A stretch of 32,147 nucleotides of DNA from Methanobacteriota archaeon (GCA_002720275.1 PBHR01000015.1:1-32147), one strand, 5' to 3'; shown: positions 1-8,209, counted from the stretch's first letter. A program made the numbers and translations. The notes: generated by a model not told the origin, from the letters alone.

Positions 1-169
1 GTAGCCATTATAATTCCAAAATCCATCGATGATGAGTGATTCAATTCTCAAGTATGAAATAATCAAATATGGATAGCTCGCATGGGGCTATCCGATTACC
101 CATTGAAACGGATTTGCAATTTCAAAGGGCTTTCAGTCCGTCCTTCGATAGGCTACAGTTTGCAATTGT
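1..169. other. Non-coding edge region of uncertain content
   Basis: No complete gene is visible. Two readings of the extreme left edge are possible: the last 12 codons of a plus-strand gene ending with TGA at 37-39, or the first codons of a minus-strand gene with ATG at 26-24 running off the window. The rest (40-169) is unusually long for an intergenic space in this window. It contains a perfect 7-base inverted repeat (71-77 with 87-93), a second possible stem (108-112 with 137-141) and two copies of TTTGCAATT (113-121 and 159-167). No tRNA T-loop or other RNA signature was recognised. Confidence 0.4.
71..93. repeat. Inverted repeat (7-bp stem, 9-base loop)
   Basis: GGATAGC at 71-77 is the exact reverse complement of GCTATCC at 87-93. 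It lies about 75 bases beyond the trmJ stop codon. It could be part of a small structured RNA or a 3' processing/termination element of the ribosomal operon. It lacks the following T-run of a bacterial-type terminator on either strand, so its role is open. Confidence 0.45.
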
Positions 170-994
170 TTATTCCACTCGTCTTTTCCTGTTTCTTTTC
201 CAATTTTCATTATCGTTAACGTACTGTATTGCTGTTGTTGAATCTATTAGCACTCCAAGCATTTGTTGTACTTCTAAATCAGTAGGATTGCCTCTTAAAA
301 TAGTCCTCACAAATGTTTTTGCAATTGAATGTTTTCTTGATTCAGGCCAGGGTAGTGATTCTTCTAATTCTTTAAGTTGAGTCCTTAGTAATTGACGAAT
401 TTTTGGATCAAGGTTTCTTTCTATAGATATTGAACTGGTGATTATACTTGGGTCTTCTTCATCCTTATTTAATAAATGAAATTTGTATAATTCATATAAT
501 ATTACAGATACAGAATGTGATAAATTCATGATCGGGTATCCTTCCCAAGTAGGTATGCTCGTAAGAAGATCGCAACTAATTAGTTCTTTTTGAGACAGTC
601 CTTGGCCCTCTGGACCAAAAACTAGCGCTATTTTCCCATTGTTTGTATAAATTCTTTCTGAAATTTCATCTGGCGTCAAAAAATGCCTTGTAATTGTTTT
701 TTCACCAAATTCTCTTTTACCGCTAGTTCCAATTACCAATGAGCAATCTTTAGTTGCTTCTTCAAGGTTTGTATGTGTTTTGATACCTTCTAAGACTGTT
801 TTTGCATGCTTTGCTCTTTTCCTAGCTTCTTCACCAATGGTTAATTCTGGAGATACTAAATGTAATTCATTGAATCCAAAATTTAGCATATTTCTTGCAA
901 TAGCTCCAAGATTTCCTTCTATTGATGGTTTTACTAAGATTATTTTTAGATGATATGGGAATTTGGGTAGTGGTAATTTTTGATAATCACCCAT
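170..994 (-). CDS. trmJ: TrmH/SpoU-family RNA 2'-O-methyltransferase (TrmJ-like)
   Basis: This 274-residue protein is a SPOUT methyltransferase that should use S-adenosylmethionine to methylate a ribose 2'-OH in RNA, most likely position 32 of tRNA as in archaeal TrmJ. All three family motifs are visible. Motif 1 is at about residues 26-40 (EGNLGAIARN, with Arg34 as the probable catalytic arginine). Motif 2 is at 124-134 (LVFGPEGQGLS). Motif 3 is at 152-168 (YPIMNLSHSVS). Motifs 2 and 3 form the knotted cofactor site. The C-terminal third (about 180-274) is helical and ends in a basic tail. The ATG abuts the stop of the upstream small gene with no gap, so it is translated as the last gene of the ribosomal operon. 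Family assignment is secure; the exact target nucleotide is inferred. Confidence 0.88.
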   Translation of the reverse strand: MGDYQKLPLPKFPYHLKIILVKPSIEGNLGAIARNMLNFGFNELHLVSPELTIGEEARKRAKHAKTVLEGIKTHTNLEEATKDCSLVIGTSGKREFGEKTITRHFLTPDEISERIYTNNGKIALVFGPEGQGLSQKELISCDLLTSIPTWEGYPIMNLSHSVSVILYELYKFHLLNKDEEDPSIITSSISIERNLDPKIRQLLRTQLKELEESLPWPESRKHSIAKTFVRTILRGNPTDLEVQQMLGVLIDSTTAIQYVNDNENWKRNRKRRVE

Positions 995-1204
995 TTACTC
1001 CTCACCCTTCCATTTTTTCATAACTTTTTCATCAATTTTTTGATATATGAATAAAATATGACCTTTTATTTCTCTATCGGGCATAATTATGCTATGTCTT
1101 TTAATTCCATTTTTATTTAAAAAATTTAAAAATATTGATAATTTATTTTCTTCAACACTTCTAACGATAATTGGGTTTGAACCCCAATCAATCTGAATTG
1201 ACAT
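995..1204 (-). CDS. Small conserved-position protein of unknown function, 69 aa
   Basis: I do not recognise this protein. It starts MSIQIDWGSN and is small, with alternating hydrophobic and basic residues (a possible compact alpha/beta fold), no Cys pairs and no membrane segment. The ATG at 1204 lies 5 bases after the eS17 stop, and its TAA stop directly abuts the TrmJ ATG, so it sits inside the ribosomal operon. The frame stays open 18 codons further upstream, but that would overlap the end of eS17, so the internal ATG is preferred. Position suggests a role in translation or RNA binding; this is inference only. Confidence 0.7.
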   Translation of the reverse strand: MSIQIDWGSNPIIVRSVEENKLSIFLNFLNKNGIKRHSIIMPDREIKGHILFIYQKIDEKVMKKWKGEE

Positions 1205-1209
1205 TTCGC

Positions 1210-1401
1210 TCAATCCGTTCTTCTTTGAACATATCTTGTGATATAGCCTGCAATCCAATTTCTCATGCGCTTATTTGCACCATCTGTATATTTTTCAACA
1301 AGTATTTTATTATTCTCAAAATCAGGAGTAAATTCTCCAGGGTATTCATTTACCAACTTGATTGCACGAATTTTAACAAAAGACGGTCTTATTCTACCCA
1401 T
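1210..1401 (-). CDS. rps17e: 30S ribosomal protein eS17
   Basis: This 63-residue protein matches archaeal eS17 in length and pattern: an N-terminal helix with MGRIRPSFVK, the block EFTPDFENNK (about residues 22-31), then NKRMRNWIAGYITR (about 43-56). eS17 is a small-subunit protein found only in archaea and eukaryotes. It is separated by 2 bases from eL31 upstream and by 5 bases from the small unknown gene downstream, so it is translated within the eS19-eL39-eL31 operon. In many euryarchaea the gene next to eL31 is aIF6; here eS17 takes that place. Confidence 0.92.
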   Translation of the reverse strand: MGRIRPSFVKIRAIKLVNEYPGEFTPDFENNKILVEKYTDGANKRMRNWIAGYITRYVQRRTD

Positions 1402-1403
1402 AT

Positions 1404-1679
1404 TTAATCCTCCAGTAATTTTACTTCAATTGGGATATCCTCTTCATCATGCCTTGTTATTTGTAACTTTATCTTTCTTGGTGGGTTTTCAATTCCATTT
1501 TTCCAGATGTATTCGTTAACTTCTGGATCTATCCACACATTTTCTTCTAATGTTACTTTTAGATGCCTTTGGACTTGATTTCTAACTTCACTTACAGCTC
1601 TGGATGCTCTTTTATTTCTTGGAACATTCCAAGCAGCCCTTAATGGTACAATTAATTCACTTATCGCTCCTCTAGCCAC
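1404..1679 (-). CDS. rpl31e: 50S ribosomal protein eL31
   Basis: This 91-residue protein is eL31, a large-subunit protein located near the peptide exit tunnel in archaea and eukaryotes. Diagnostic blocks are the N-terminal IVPLRAAW region (about residues 10-17), RNKRASRAVSEVR (about 21-33), and the middle HLKVTLEENVWIDPEVN (about 39-55). The start codon is GTG at 1679-1677, 4 bases after the eL39 stop; no in-frame ATG gives the right N terminus. It is followed after 2 bases by eS17. Confidence 0.95.
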   Translation of the reverse strand: MARGAISELIVPLRAAWNVPRNKRASRAVSEVRNQVQRHLKVTLEENVWIDPEVNEYIWKNGIENPPRKIKLQITRHDEEDIPIEVKLLED

Positions 1680-1683
1680 AAAA

Positions 1684-1839
1684 TCACCTTTGTAATTTAC
1701 TTCTTCTCCACATATGTCTTTTTGGATGACTTGTCATTCTTCTAGCCGTTTTCAAGGTCACCCATACAGGAACTCTTCTGTTCTGTTTAGTAACTTTTTG
1801 AAGTCTTAATTTCTTTGCTAACGGTTTGTGTCTTGCCAT
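1684..1839 (-). CDS. rpl39e: 50S ribosomal protein eL39
   Basis: This is a 51-residue, strongly basic protein beginning [15 protein letters not shown] and ending in an arginine-rich segment (MWRRSKLQR), the classic eL39 layout. eL39 lines the wall of the nascent-peptide exit tunnel. The ATG is at 1839-1837 and the TGA stop at 1686-1684. It follows eS19 after 8 bases and precedes eL31 by 4, which is the usual archaeal eL39-eL31 order. Length and sequence agree with the family, so the call is secure despite the small size. Confidence 0.95.
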   Translation of the reverse strand: MARHKPLAKKLRLQKVTKQNRRVPVWVTLKTARRMTSHPKRHMWRRSKLQR

Positions 1840-1847
1840 TAAATCAC

Positions 1848-2342
1848 CTAATATTTTGAAAGCCCTGGTGCAATTGTATTTGCCTCTTCTCTAACTGAAT
1901 GTGCGCACTCATCTAAGAATTTTTGACCAGCACTAGTCACTTTTCTGCCTTTAGTTATTTCCACAGATTCACCATATTCATTTTCAACCATTTTTGTTAT
2001 AACTTTTTCAACCAATCCTATTTCTTCTAATTGGATTAGGGCAGTTCTTATGATATTTCTAGATCCTGTTTTTACCCTATTAGGTTTCACATCTCTATTT
2101 CTCGGCCCACCAAATTTGTCAGCAAGTTGTTTGACACCAATAGGCCCTAATCTGGCCACTTTTCTTAAGATTGCAGCACATCTTATTTGCCACCAATTTA
2201 ATTGAGTGGGCGGCCTTTCTCTGTTTGAACCAGTTTTTACATCATCTGCCCATTCAGGTTGCTTAATTGAATCAAATTGCTCTAATTTTCCTGCAACAAC
2301 AGGTAATAATAGTTCTGCTGGAACGTCATAGTGCGTTGTCAT
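1848..2342 (-). CDS. rps19e: 30S ribosomal protein eS19
   Basis: This 164-residue protein is eS19, a winged-helix protein of the small-subunit head, here slightly longer than typical archaeal versions. Visible signatures are the N-terminal helix ([13 protein letters not shown], about 8-20), the WW motif block ([17 protein letters not shown], about 47-63), the [14 protein letters not shown] loop, and the C-terminal [14 protein letters not shown] (about 131-144). It is the first gene of the ribosomal operon. A TATA-like element lies 34-42 bases upstream of the ATG, and a GGTGG ribosome-binding site lies just before it. Confidence 0.95.
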   Translation of the reverse strand: MTTHYDVPAELLLPVVAGKLEQFDSIKQPEWADDVKTGSNRERPPTQLNWWQIRCAAILRKVARLGPIGVKQLADKFGGPRNRDVKPNRVKTGSRNIIRTALIQLEEIGLVEKVITKMVENEYGESVEITKGRKVTSAGQKFLDECAHSVREEANTIAPGLSKY

Positions 2343-2375
2343 AGTACCACCGAGCGTCCTGCCGACAAACTTCCC

Positions 2376-2384
2376 GTATAAAAC
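2376..2384 (-). promoter_or_regulatory. TATA-type promoter of the eS19 ribosomal operon
   Basis: Read on the minus strand this is GTTTTATAC, a good archaeal TATA box. Its centre lies about 38 bases before the eS19 ATG at 2342. With the usual 25-base spacing to the start site, that gives a leader of about a dozen bases carrying GGTGG. The shared region 2343-2453 should also contain the promoter of the plus-strand surface-protein operon, but no convincing TATA box was seen on that strand. Confidence 0.6.
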
Positions 2385-2453
2385 TACGATGGAGTTAATT
2401 ATCTATGGAAATCTACTAAGAAGTTTGAAACGGTTAGTATTTTTCGGGCAATC

Positions 2454-3302
2454 ATGCGAGCAGCGATGAGGCAGAATCCTAATATGATTCGCACGTTATT
2501 GTTGCTTTCATTTACACTTATTTTTTTATTGGCTTATGCTGTTTATGGTGCAACATCTAATTCTGGTTATTATTTGTATGAATCAGAAAAAAATACTACC
2601 TCTCCTGAATTATCCGTAATTGGCAATAGTCCCGATTATCAGAATGGAAAAACTGTTTGGTTATGGGAATTTGAAACAAGTACTACAAACTTAACCTGGA
2701 TAAATATTTCAGTTTCAGGGGCGTCTGAGAATTCCGTTTTGAAAGTGATTAATATTGATGGCAATTTTTGGTCTCATCCTGAATTAGGTGATGCATTAAA
2801 TACAGATACTAATTGTGCAGATAGGATTAAAAAAGAGGGGGATTATGTTTGGGTTTCTATTGATTGCCAAGTTGGTTCTACTCATACTATGGTTTTAGAA
2901 AATGGAAATGGGAATTTCATATCACTTTCACATCCAGATCCTGCATTAAGGGACGGAGGTACAGTAAGGGCTGAAACTTATGAATCAGCACTTTTAGAGG
3001 TTAATTCTACATTTAATAAAACCCATCAATCGAAATTATGGCAAATTTCAATTGAAGTTGATGGCAATCATACAGAAAAGAATCCTTTAGTTGTAGTAAA
3101 TTATGTTAATGAGGAAATAATTTCTGTTGAATTATTTGAAATTGACGCAGTAACTGAAATGTTGTGGTCCATGGCCGCTTTAATTGGATGTTTTATGATA
3201 TTATTGGTGCCTGCATTTTTAATCTATTTTATTTCACAAAATTCTACAAAAAATGAAAGAAAAGAATTGGAAATAGCACTTGAGCAAGATAAAATTACTT
3301 AA
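2454..3302 (+). CDS. Membrane-anchored surface protein of unknown function, 282 aa
   Basis: I do not recognise the family. The protein has an N-terminal hydrophobic helix (about residues 13-33, signal peptide or anchor). An Asn/Thr/Ser-rich ectodomain of about 200 residues follows, with many N-x-S/T sequons. A second hydrophobic segment (about 239-262) precedes a short charged tail. The ectodomain looks beta-rich and has two Cys (around DTNCAD and SIDCQV) that could form a disulfide. It starts the surface-protein operon; its stop is 14 bases before the giant surface protein. ATG codons at residues 5 and 11 are alternative starts. Type I or two-pass topology with a cell-surface location is inferred. 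Confidence 0.75.
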   Translation: MRAAMRQNPNMIRTLLLLSFTLIFLLAYAVYGATSNSGYYLYESEKNTTSPELSVIGNSPDYQNGKTVWLWEFETSTTNLTWINISVSGASENSVLKVINIDGNFWSHPELGDALNTDTNCADRIKKEGDYVWVSIDCQVGSTHTMVLENGNGNFISLSHPDPALRDGGTVRAETYESALLEVNSTFNKTHQSKLWQISIEVDGNHTEKNPLVVVNYVNEEIISVELFEIDAVTEMLWSMAALIGCFMILLVPAFLIYFISQNSTKNERKELEIALEQDKIT

Positions 3303-3316
3303 TTTCAGTCAATGGA

Positions 3317-6300
3317 TTGAAATACCAATCTTGTTTTCTCTACTATGTGTCTTCTCGTGTTATTCTAGCCGTTCTAAGTTTGGCGGCTTTAATTTCAGTA
3401 GGTTTTAGTGATTATGTATATCTTCTTAATACTGATGATAATTACTCTTCAAGTAAGTCAAGTGGTATAAATCTCTCACCTTCAGGATTTGAATTTCAGT
3501 ATTCTAATAATGGTGATTTCGAAAATTATGGGTTATTATCTAGTTATACATGTTGTGATACTGTGAATCGACCTTCTACTCTTTGGATTGTGGATGGGAT
3601 GTTAAATAAAGAGCAGCAAATTGGAATTACAATACAAAATATTGGTTCTACATCAAGCGGGCAATTTGATTTACAAGTATCTATTGAGCATAATGAATAT
3701 GAAGAATTCATTATTTTGGATCAAACAATTCAAGTTTCTAGTATTTCAGGTTCAAGCTCAAAAATTGTTTATTTAAATTGGATTCCTGATTATTCAGGCA
3801 ACCATACAATAAATGCAATTACACAACACCCTCAAGATGACGACACTTCTAATGATAAAAAATCTAGACATTATACCATAGGGAATCTTTATGAGAATGC
3901 TAATTCAGCAGGGATTTGGACTACAATGTCTACGTATTGGTCTATAGATACGGATACTGGAATCACGCCCCATGATGCAAGCACTTTTTATCGAAACTCA
4001 TTTTATGTCGGAGATACATCAACAACAACTTATGGAAATAATTGGAATGAAAACATGGATACATCCGTAATTAATTTTGGAGACCGAGTTTCAAACCCCT
4101 CTCGTTCATTTCAGATTTCATTTTTAGTTTCAGGTGCAAGTAAGGTTGGAGATAATTTAAATTTACAAATACAAAATTCACCAGGTAACTGGAAAACACT
4201 CGGTAGTTTAAATGCGATTATTGACTCTTCTGCGGCAAATTGGAATTTATTTAATTACAATGTTAATCCATTAGATATGAATTCTAATAGTAAATTAAGA
4301 TTTAATTTTGTTTCTAATGCAGTAAATACTGATTCAGGTTATTGGATAGATGATTTTGTTATGGTTTATGATCAATCTGCTAGAGATGAAGAATATAATC
4401 CAAAGATTCTAACTGTTTCCGCAGGGGAAACATCGGCAGAAGAATGGTCTCAGCATGAGATTAAAATCCGTAATGATGGGAATTTAGAAGATAAATTCTC
4501 AATGGATATCACAAATTTACCTACCGGTTGGGACTGGTCTGTCAGTTACAAAAACGGTGGGCCAATCGATCCTCAAAATGGTATTGAAGTAGGTAAAGGA
4601 GAGGATAGGGAGATTATTATCGGGGTTAAACCTTCAGCAAACTCTACATTGGGTATAGAGAATTTAAATTTTAAATTAAGTTCTATTAATTCAGCAAACT
4701 CTTATGATTCAAAAGAGTTTCAATTAAATGTTTTACCAACTTATTTGCCTATGCTTGAATTCAATGAAGAAAATGGATTTTGTAGACCAGGCGATAGTTG
4801 TGAAATTTTTGCAATCCTAACCAATTCGGGAGATGTTTATGATAGTTTTGAAATCTCTTCAGATTTACTAATACTTCGGAATGGTTGGTCATTTGATTTA
4901 TCCTGGGATCAACCAGTTGAGATTAATCTTGAATCAGGTGAATCGGTTCCAATAAGGATGACTGTGGATATTCCTGAAGACACTATGCCTGGTCAATATA
5001 GTAGTTTGGTTTTAACAGCAACAAGTGAAGCTAGAGATGACATTTCTTCAGCAATTAGGATAAATGCTACTGCTAGTATGATTTCTAATGCGATATTTTT
5101 TGTTGATTTATATGAGTTGGAAGACGATATTCTCAATCCAATACCTGGCTCGGAAATTGAATTACCATTCACTTTATGGAATAATGCCTCCACTTTTGAT
5201 ATTTTTGAAGTTTGCATTTTTAGAAGTGGTTCAAGGAGTTGGAGCGTAACTTCATTACATGAGGGGATGATTATTGAAGAAGGTGAAGAATGTATAAGCC
5301 CTTATGTTTTTGAAGTTCCTGGTCTAACCTCTTTAGATGTAAATGTAATTATTAGTATTCCTGAAAATGCACAAAATGGAGATTCTGGACCTTTATTATC
5401 ACCAATAATTAATAGTGCAAGGAGTGGTGATTTAGTGCAATCTTTGCCTTTTAATGGAATTTCAGTAAGGATGATGAGTGATCTAATAATTAGTGATTTA
5501 CAATCAAATGATTATTTTTCGCCAGGAAGTGAGAATATACTTACCTTCAATATTACCAATTTTGGAAATGGGGCTGACGTTGTATTTATGGAATTAGAAA
5601 ATTTTGCATATGGATGGGATTATTGGTTTGTAGATGATGGTGAAGTTGTTGAATTCGTGGAATTATCTCCTGAATATGAAGGTTTAAATTTAATCACCAT
5701 TAAATTACATATATTGGTTCCAAAAGATATTTCTAGCGATTTATCAATAAATTTTAGGATTTATATTAGTTCAAATATTACTGATTCAGAGATTGATTTA
5801 ACTGATAATTATCTTACCTATACAGGACTTACAGCAATGGTATTTACTCCCGAATGGGTATTTTCTCCTGTAGATTTTATTTCATCCGAAGCAGATGAAA
5901 ACATTCTTTTAAATGCAACAATCATCAATTCTGGAAATTCAATGGATAACCAATTAAAAGTTAAATTTTTATTGGAAGAACCAGTTAATAGCGGTGTCAG
6001 TGTCGTTTTAAGTGTTCCAACATTTGGAGAGGAATATTTTTCTTCAGGTCAATGGGCATCAATACCTCTTGATACAAATCAATTGGCGTTAATTGAAATA
6101 TTGATTATGGTGCCTCCAGAAATTTCAATTCCATCTGAAATAAAAATAATTTGGTTTATTCAAGGTGGTAGCAATCAATTAGGGGAGTCACTAACTTTAA
6201 CAAATACAACAATAATTGATGTTTCAATTTATAGAGATGTAAATGTTGAATTGGGGTTACTTTCAGGAATTGTTTCACCGTCCTCTTTTGAATATTTTAG

Positions 6301-6952
6301 TTTTAATTTTTCAAGTAAATCTTCTATTATTGAGGATTTGAAGATTGAGAGTAACATACCCTCTAGTTGGTATCTGTCTTGTGAAGATCCTTCAAATGAT
6401 GGGGAATTTAGAGTGGTAATACCTGCTTCAATTTCAGGAATTAGTAGAAAATCAAGATTAGATTGTAGTTTGCAAATTGGGGCTGATTCAGGTTTAAACG
6501 AGATTGAGTTAAGAGTTTTAGATATGGATGGTAATGAGATATACTCTTGGAAAATAGAATTGGCTGTAAATTCAGAAGATGAAGAATCTAAAATGACTAC
6601 ATTCTTTTCAGAAAATGGTATTTTAAAGGGTTTAATGCTTACTTTTGGTGGAATTATTTTAACATTGGTTGGTATAATTGTTTTACAAAAGAGGTCAGAA
6701 AATTATGAGGAAATTGAAGAAGAGCAAAATTATCAAAATGTGTTATCTCATACAAATCAGAATTATTTGCAGCCAGTTGAAAATCAGGTTCAATATCAAC
6801 AAACGATAATTCCTCAGAATCCTAATGTTCAGCATACGCAAGTAACACAATTTTCTCAACCTAGTTCTAGACCTCCAGAAAATGAGGGAATCAATCTTCA
6901 AGACGCTTTCGGTTCATTGATGCCAAGTAATGAAGATGATGGCTTAAATTGA
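3317..6952 (+). CDS. Giant cell-surface protein with tandem beta-sandwich domains and C-terminal anchor, 1211 aa
   Basis: The protein has a signal peptide near the N terminus (hydrophobic stretch about residues 14-30) and a very long ectodomain. One membrane helix follows at about 1101-1123, then an 88-residue cytoplasmic tail rich in Gln and Asn. The ectodomain repeats a CARDB/NEW3-like pattern: phrases such as NIGSTSSGQFDL, NDGNLEDKFSM, NSGDVYDSFEI, NFGNGADVVFM and NSGNSMDNQLK recur about every 120-180 residues, followed by GWD/SW and an 'I.VPE.' strand. This is typical of Ig-like stalk domains in archaeal surface and adhesion proteins. The start is uncertain: TTG at 3317 or GTG at 3347, the latter giving a neater signal peptide. 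Ligand and function are unknown. Confidence 0.85.
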   Translation: MKYQSCFLYYVSSRVILAVLSLAALISVGFSDYVYLLNTDDNYSSSKSSGINLSPSGFEFQYSNNGDFENYGLLSSYTCCDTVNRPSTLWIVDGMLNKEQQIGITIQNIGSTSSGQFDLQVSIEHNEYEEFIILDQTIQVSSISGSSSKIVYLNWIPDYSGNHTINAITQHPQDDDTSNDKKSRHYTIGNLYENANSAGIWTTMSTYWSIDTDTGITPHDASTFYRNSFYVGDTSTTTYGNNWNENMDTSVINFGDRVSNPSRSFQISFLVSGASKVGDNLNLQIQNSPGNWKTLGSLNAIIDSSAANWNLFNYNVNPLDMNSNSKLRFNFVSNAVNTDSGYWIDDFVMVYDQSARDEEYNPKILTVSAGETSAEEWSQHEIKIRNDGNLEDKFSMDITNLPTGWDWSVSYKNGGPIDPQNGIEVGKGEDREIIIGVKPSANSTLGIENLNFKLSSINSANSYDSKEFQLNVLPTYLPMLEFNEENGFCRPGDSCEIFAILTNSGDVYDSFEISSDLLILRNGWSFDLSWDQPVEINLESGESVPIRMTVDIPEDTMPGQYSSLVLTATSEARDDISSAIRINATASMISNAIFFVDLYELEDDILNPIPGSEIELPFTLWNNASTFDIFEVCIFRSGSRSWSVTSLHEGMIIEEGEECISPYVFEVPGLTSLDVNVIISIPENAQNGDSGPLLSPIINSARSGDLVQSLPFNGISVRMMSDLIISDLQSNDYFSPGSENILTFNITNFGNGADVVFMELENFAYGWDYWFVDDGEVVEFVELSPEYEGLNLITIKLHILVPKDISSDLSINFRIYISSNITDSEIDLTDNYLTYTGLTAMVFTPEWVFSPVDFISSEADENILLNATIINSGNSMDNQLKVKFLLEEPVNSGVSVVLSVPTFGEEYFSSGQWASIPLDTNQLALIEILIMVPPEISIPSEIKIIWFIQGGSNQLGESLTLTNTTIIDVSIYRDVNVELGLLSGIVSPSSFEYFSFNFSSKSSIIEDLKIESNIPSSWYLSCEDPSNDGEFRVVIPASISGISRKSRLDCSLQIGADSGLNEIELRVLDMDGNEIYSWKIELAVNSEDEESKMTTFFSENGILKGLMLTFGGIILTLVGIIVLQKRSENYEEIEEEQNYQNVLSHTNQNYLQPVENQVQYQQTIIPQNPNVQHTQVTQFSQPSSRPPENEGINLQDAFGSLMPSNEDDGLN

Positions 6953-6964
6953 AGGTGAGATTTG

Positions 6965-7138
6965 ATGGATTTACCCGCTCTTTGGTATTTTTTACTTTTT
7001 TTTGTGAATTTATGTGGTGTGGTTTCCTGGTATCTTAGGAATTATACTGAAAGAGTTGAAATGCTTAGGTTTGTAGCTATTTCAGGAGTAATTTCGATGA
7101 TTACTTTATTAATTTGGACTTTGAGAATGGATGTGTAA
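6965..7138 (+). CDS. Small two-helix membrane protein, 57 aa
   Basis: An ATG at 6965 opens a 57-codon frame ending at TAA 7136-7138. It encodes two hydrophobic segments (about residues 5-24 and 35-53) joined by a short charged loop (LRNYTERVEMLR), a hairpin membrane protein. A GAAGGTGAGA stretch just upstream is a plausible ribosome-binding site. It lies 12 bases after the giant surface protein and 2 bases before the PqqD-like gene, so it belongs to the same transcript. No family recognised; a helper or anchor for its neighbours is possible but unproven. Confidence 0.7.
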   Translation: MDLPALWYFLLFFVNLCGVVSWYLRNYTERVEMLRFVAISGVISMITLLIWTLRMDV

Positions 7139-7140
7139 AT

Positions 7141-7662
7141 ATGGAAGAGATTAAGAAAATATATCCAACAAGAACTCCAGTTTGGTGGGCTAGAAGAGGT
7201 CTTGTAGAATTAAATCTCGATGAGTTAGGAGTTACAGGAAGATTGGTTGTAATTAGGATTTGGAAAGAATCAAGAGATCCTAAAGGGTTTGGAAAGATCT
7301 TTTATTTTTTTGAGAATCTCATGTTTAAATTAATGAATGGCCCAAGGGAATTAAGAAGAAATTTAGATGATATGAACAGTTTATTGTGGGAATTGTCTGA
7401 TGGCACAAGAACTTTTGAAGAAATTTGTGTTGTGATGGACGAGGTATTTGCAGAGCACATTTCTCCTGTTGAAGAACGTACTGCAATTGCATTAAAACAA
7501 TTTGAATCATTGGGCTTTTTATTGATGTTAAACGATAAATTTGATGGTTCTTGGCCAAATGGCCCTGGTGTAAAAGACCCTAAAAATCCCCTCCCAAAAG
7601 CGGATGAAAAATTAGGTCTTGATGTGACCTTGTATGGGAATGAAAACTCCACATGGAAATAA
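7141..7662 (+). CDS. Stand-alone PqqD-like (RRE-type winged-helix) protein, 173 aa
   Basis: Residues about 74-130 follow the PqqD pattern: a W-x-L-x-DG-x-RT motif (LLWELSDGTRTFEEI, about 81-95), then a helix and the closing L..LGFL strand (about 121-129). PqqD-like domains are small winged helices that bind leader peptides of ribosomally made, modified peptides (RRE domains). The N-terminal 70 residues are rich in Trp, Arg and Phe and may hold another beta-rich unit. The start at 7141 is preferred, 2 bases after the preceding gene's stop; an upstream in-frame ATG at 7114 would overlap it. No radical SAM or other modifying enzyme is nearby, so its partner is unknown. Fold assignment is moderate. 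Confidence 0.65.
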   Translation: MEEIKKIYPTRTPVWWARRGLVELNLDELGVTGRLVVIRIWKESRDPKGFGKIFYFFENLMFKLMNGPRELRRNLDDMNSLLWELSDGTRTFEEICVVMDEVFAEHISPVEERTAIALKQFESLGFLLMLNDKFDGSWPNGPGVKDPKNPLPKADEKLGLDVTLYGNENSTWK

Positions 7663-7663
7663 A

Positions 7664-8209
7664 TTATTTTTTAAGCATCAATGCTGCATCAAATAATGCT
7701 TTCATTGTATTTTCTAATCTTTCAATTAATTTCTCATCATTAAGTAGGCCATCATCATTAAAAGCTTCTTTGATGTTTGGTACCGCTATTTGTTCAGGAA
7801 TTGCCCACCCATGAATCCATCTCACAGCAATTCTCATTTGATTTAATGTATTTGAGTTAGATTGTCCTCCTAATGTGGACATTAATGCAAATGCTTTGCC
7901 TCCGACATGTTTATTGTAGATCCAATCCAACTGGTTCTTCATTACTCCAGACATACAACCATGGTATTCTGGTGATGATAGTAAGTATGCATTTACTTCA
8001 GTGGCTAGATTTTGAAATTCTGCTACATTTTTATTTTCCCAACTACCTTCTTCACCAACAAGAGGGAGTGGTTTTTCATTTAAATCCCAAAAATATGTTT
8101 CCGCACCTAAATTAGATAATACTTCCAGTCCTAATTTAACTAACTTTGAATTATTCGATTCATTGCCATAACTTCCTGAAATTCCCATTCCCTTTACCTT
8201 ATCAGTCAT
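7664..8209 (-). CDS. NAD(P)H-dependent FMN reductase-like flavoprotein
   Basis: This 181-residue flavodoxin-like protein matches the FMN_red family. The phosphate-binding loop lies at about residues 9-22 (GISGSYGNESNNSK). The family motif SSPEYHGCMSGVMKNQLDW at about 78-96 covers the isoalloxazine ring. A third flavin-contact loop STLGGQSNSN lies at about 111-120. Members reduce flavins, quinones, azo compounds or chromate using NAD(P)H in the cytoplasm; the substrate here cannot be told from sequence. It is transcribed alone and ends 1 base from the convergent PqqD-like gene. Confidence 0.85.
   Translation of the reverse strand: MTDKVKGMGISGSYGNESNNSKLVKLGLEVLSNLGAETYFWDLNEKPLPLVGEEGSWENKNVAEFQNLATEVNAYLLSSPEYHGCMSGVMKNQLDWIYNKHVGGKAFALMSTLGGQSNSNTLNQMRIAVRWIHGWAIPEQIAVPNIKEAFNDDGLLNDEKLIERLENTMKALFDAALMLKK

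Noticed and set aside
24..60. Box C-like GATGATGA suggesting a C/D guide RNA
   Set aside because: No matching D box (CTGA) at the needed distance on the same strand and no flanking stem.
95..115. CRISPR-repeat-like GTTTCAATGGG on the minus strand
   Set aside because: It occurs once, with no spaced copies, and there are no cas genes in the window.
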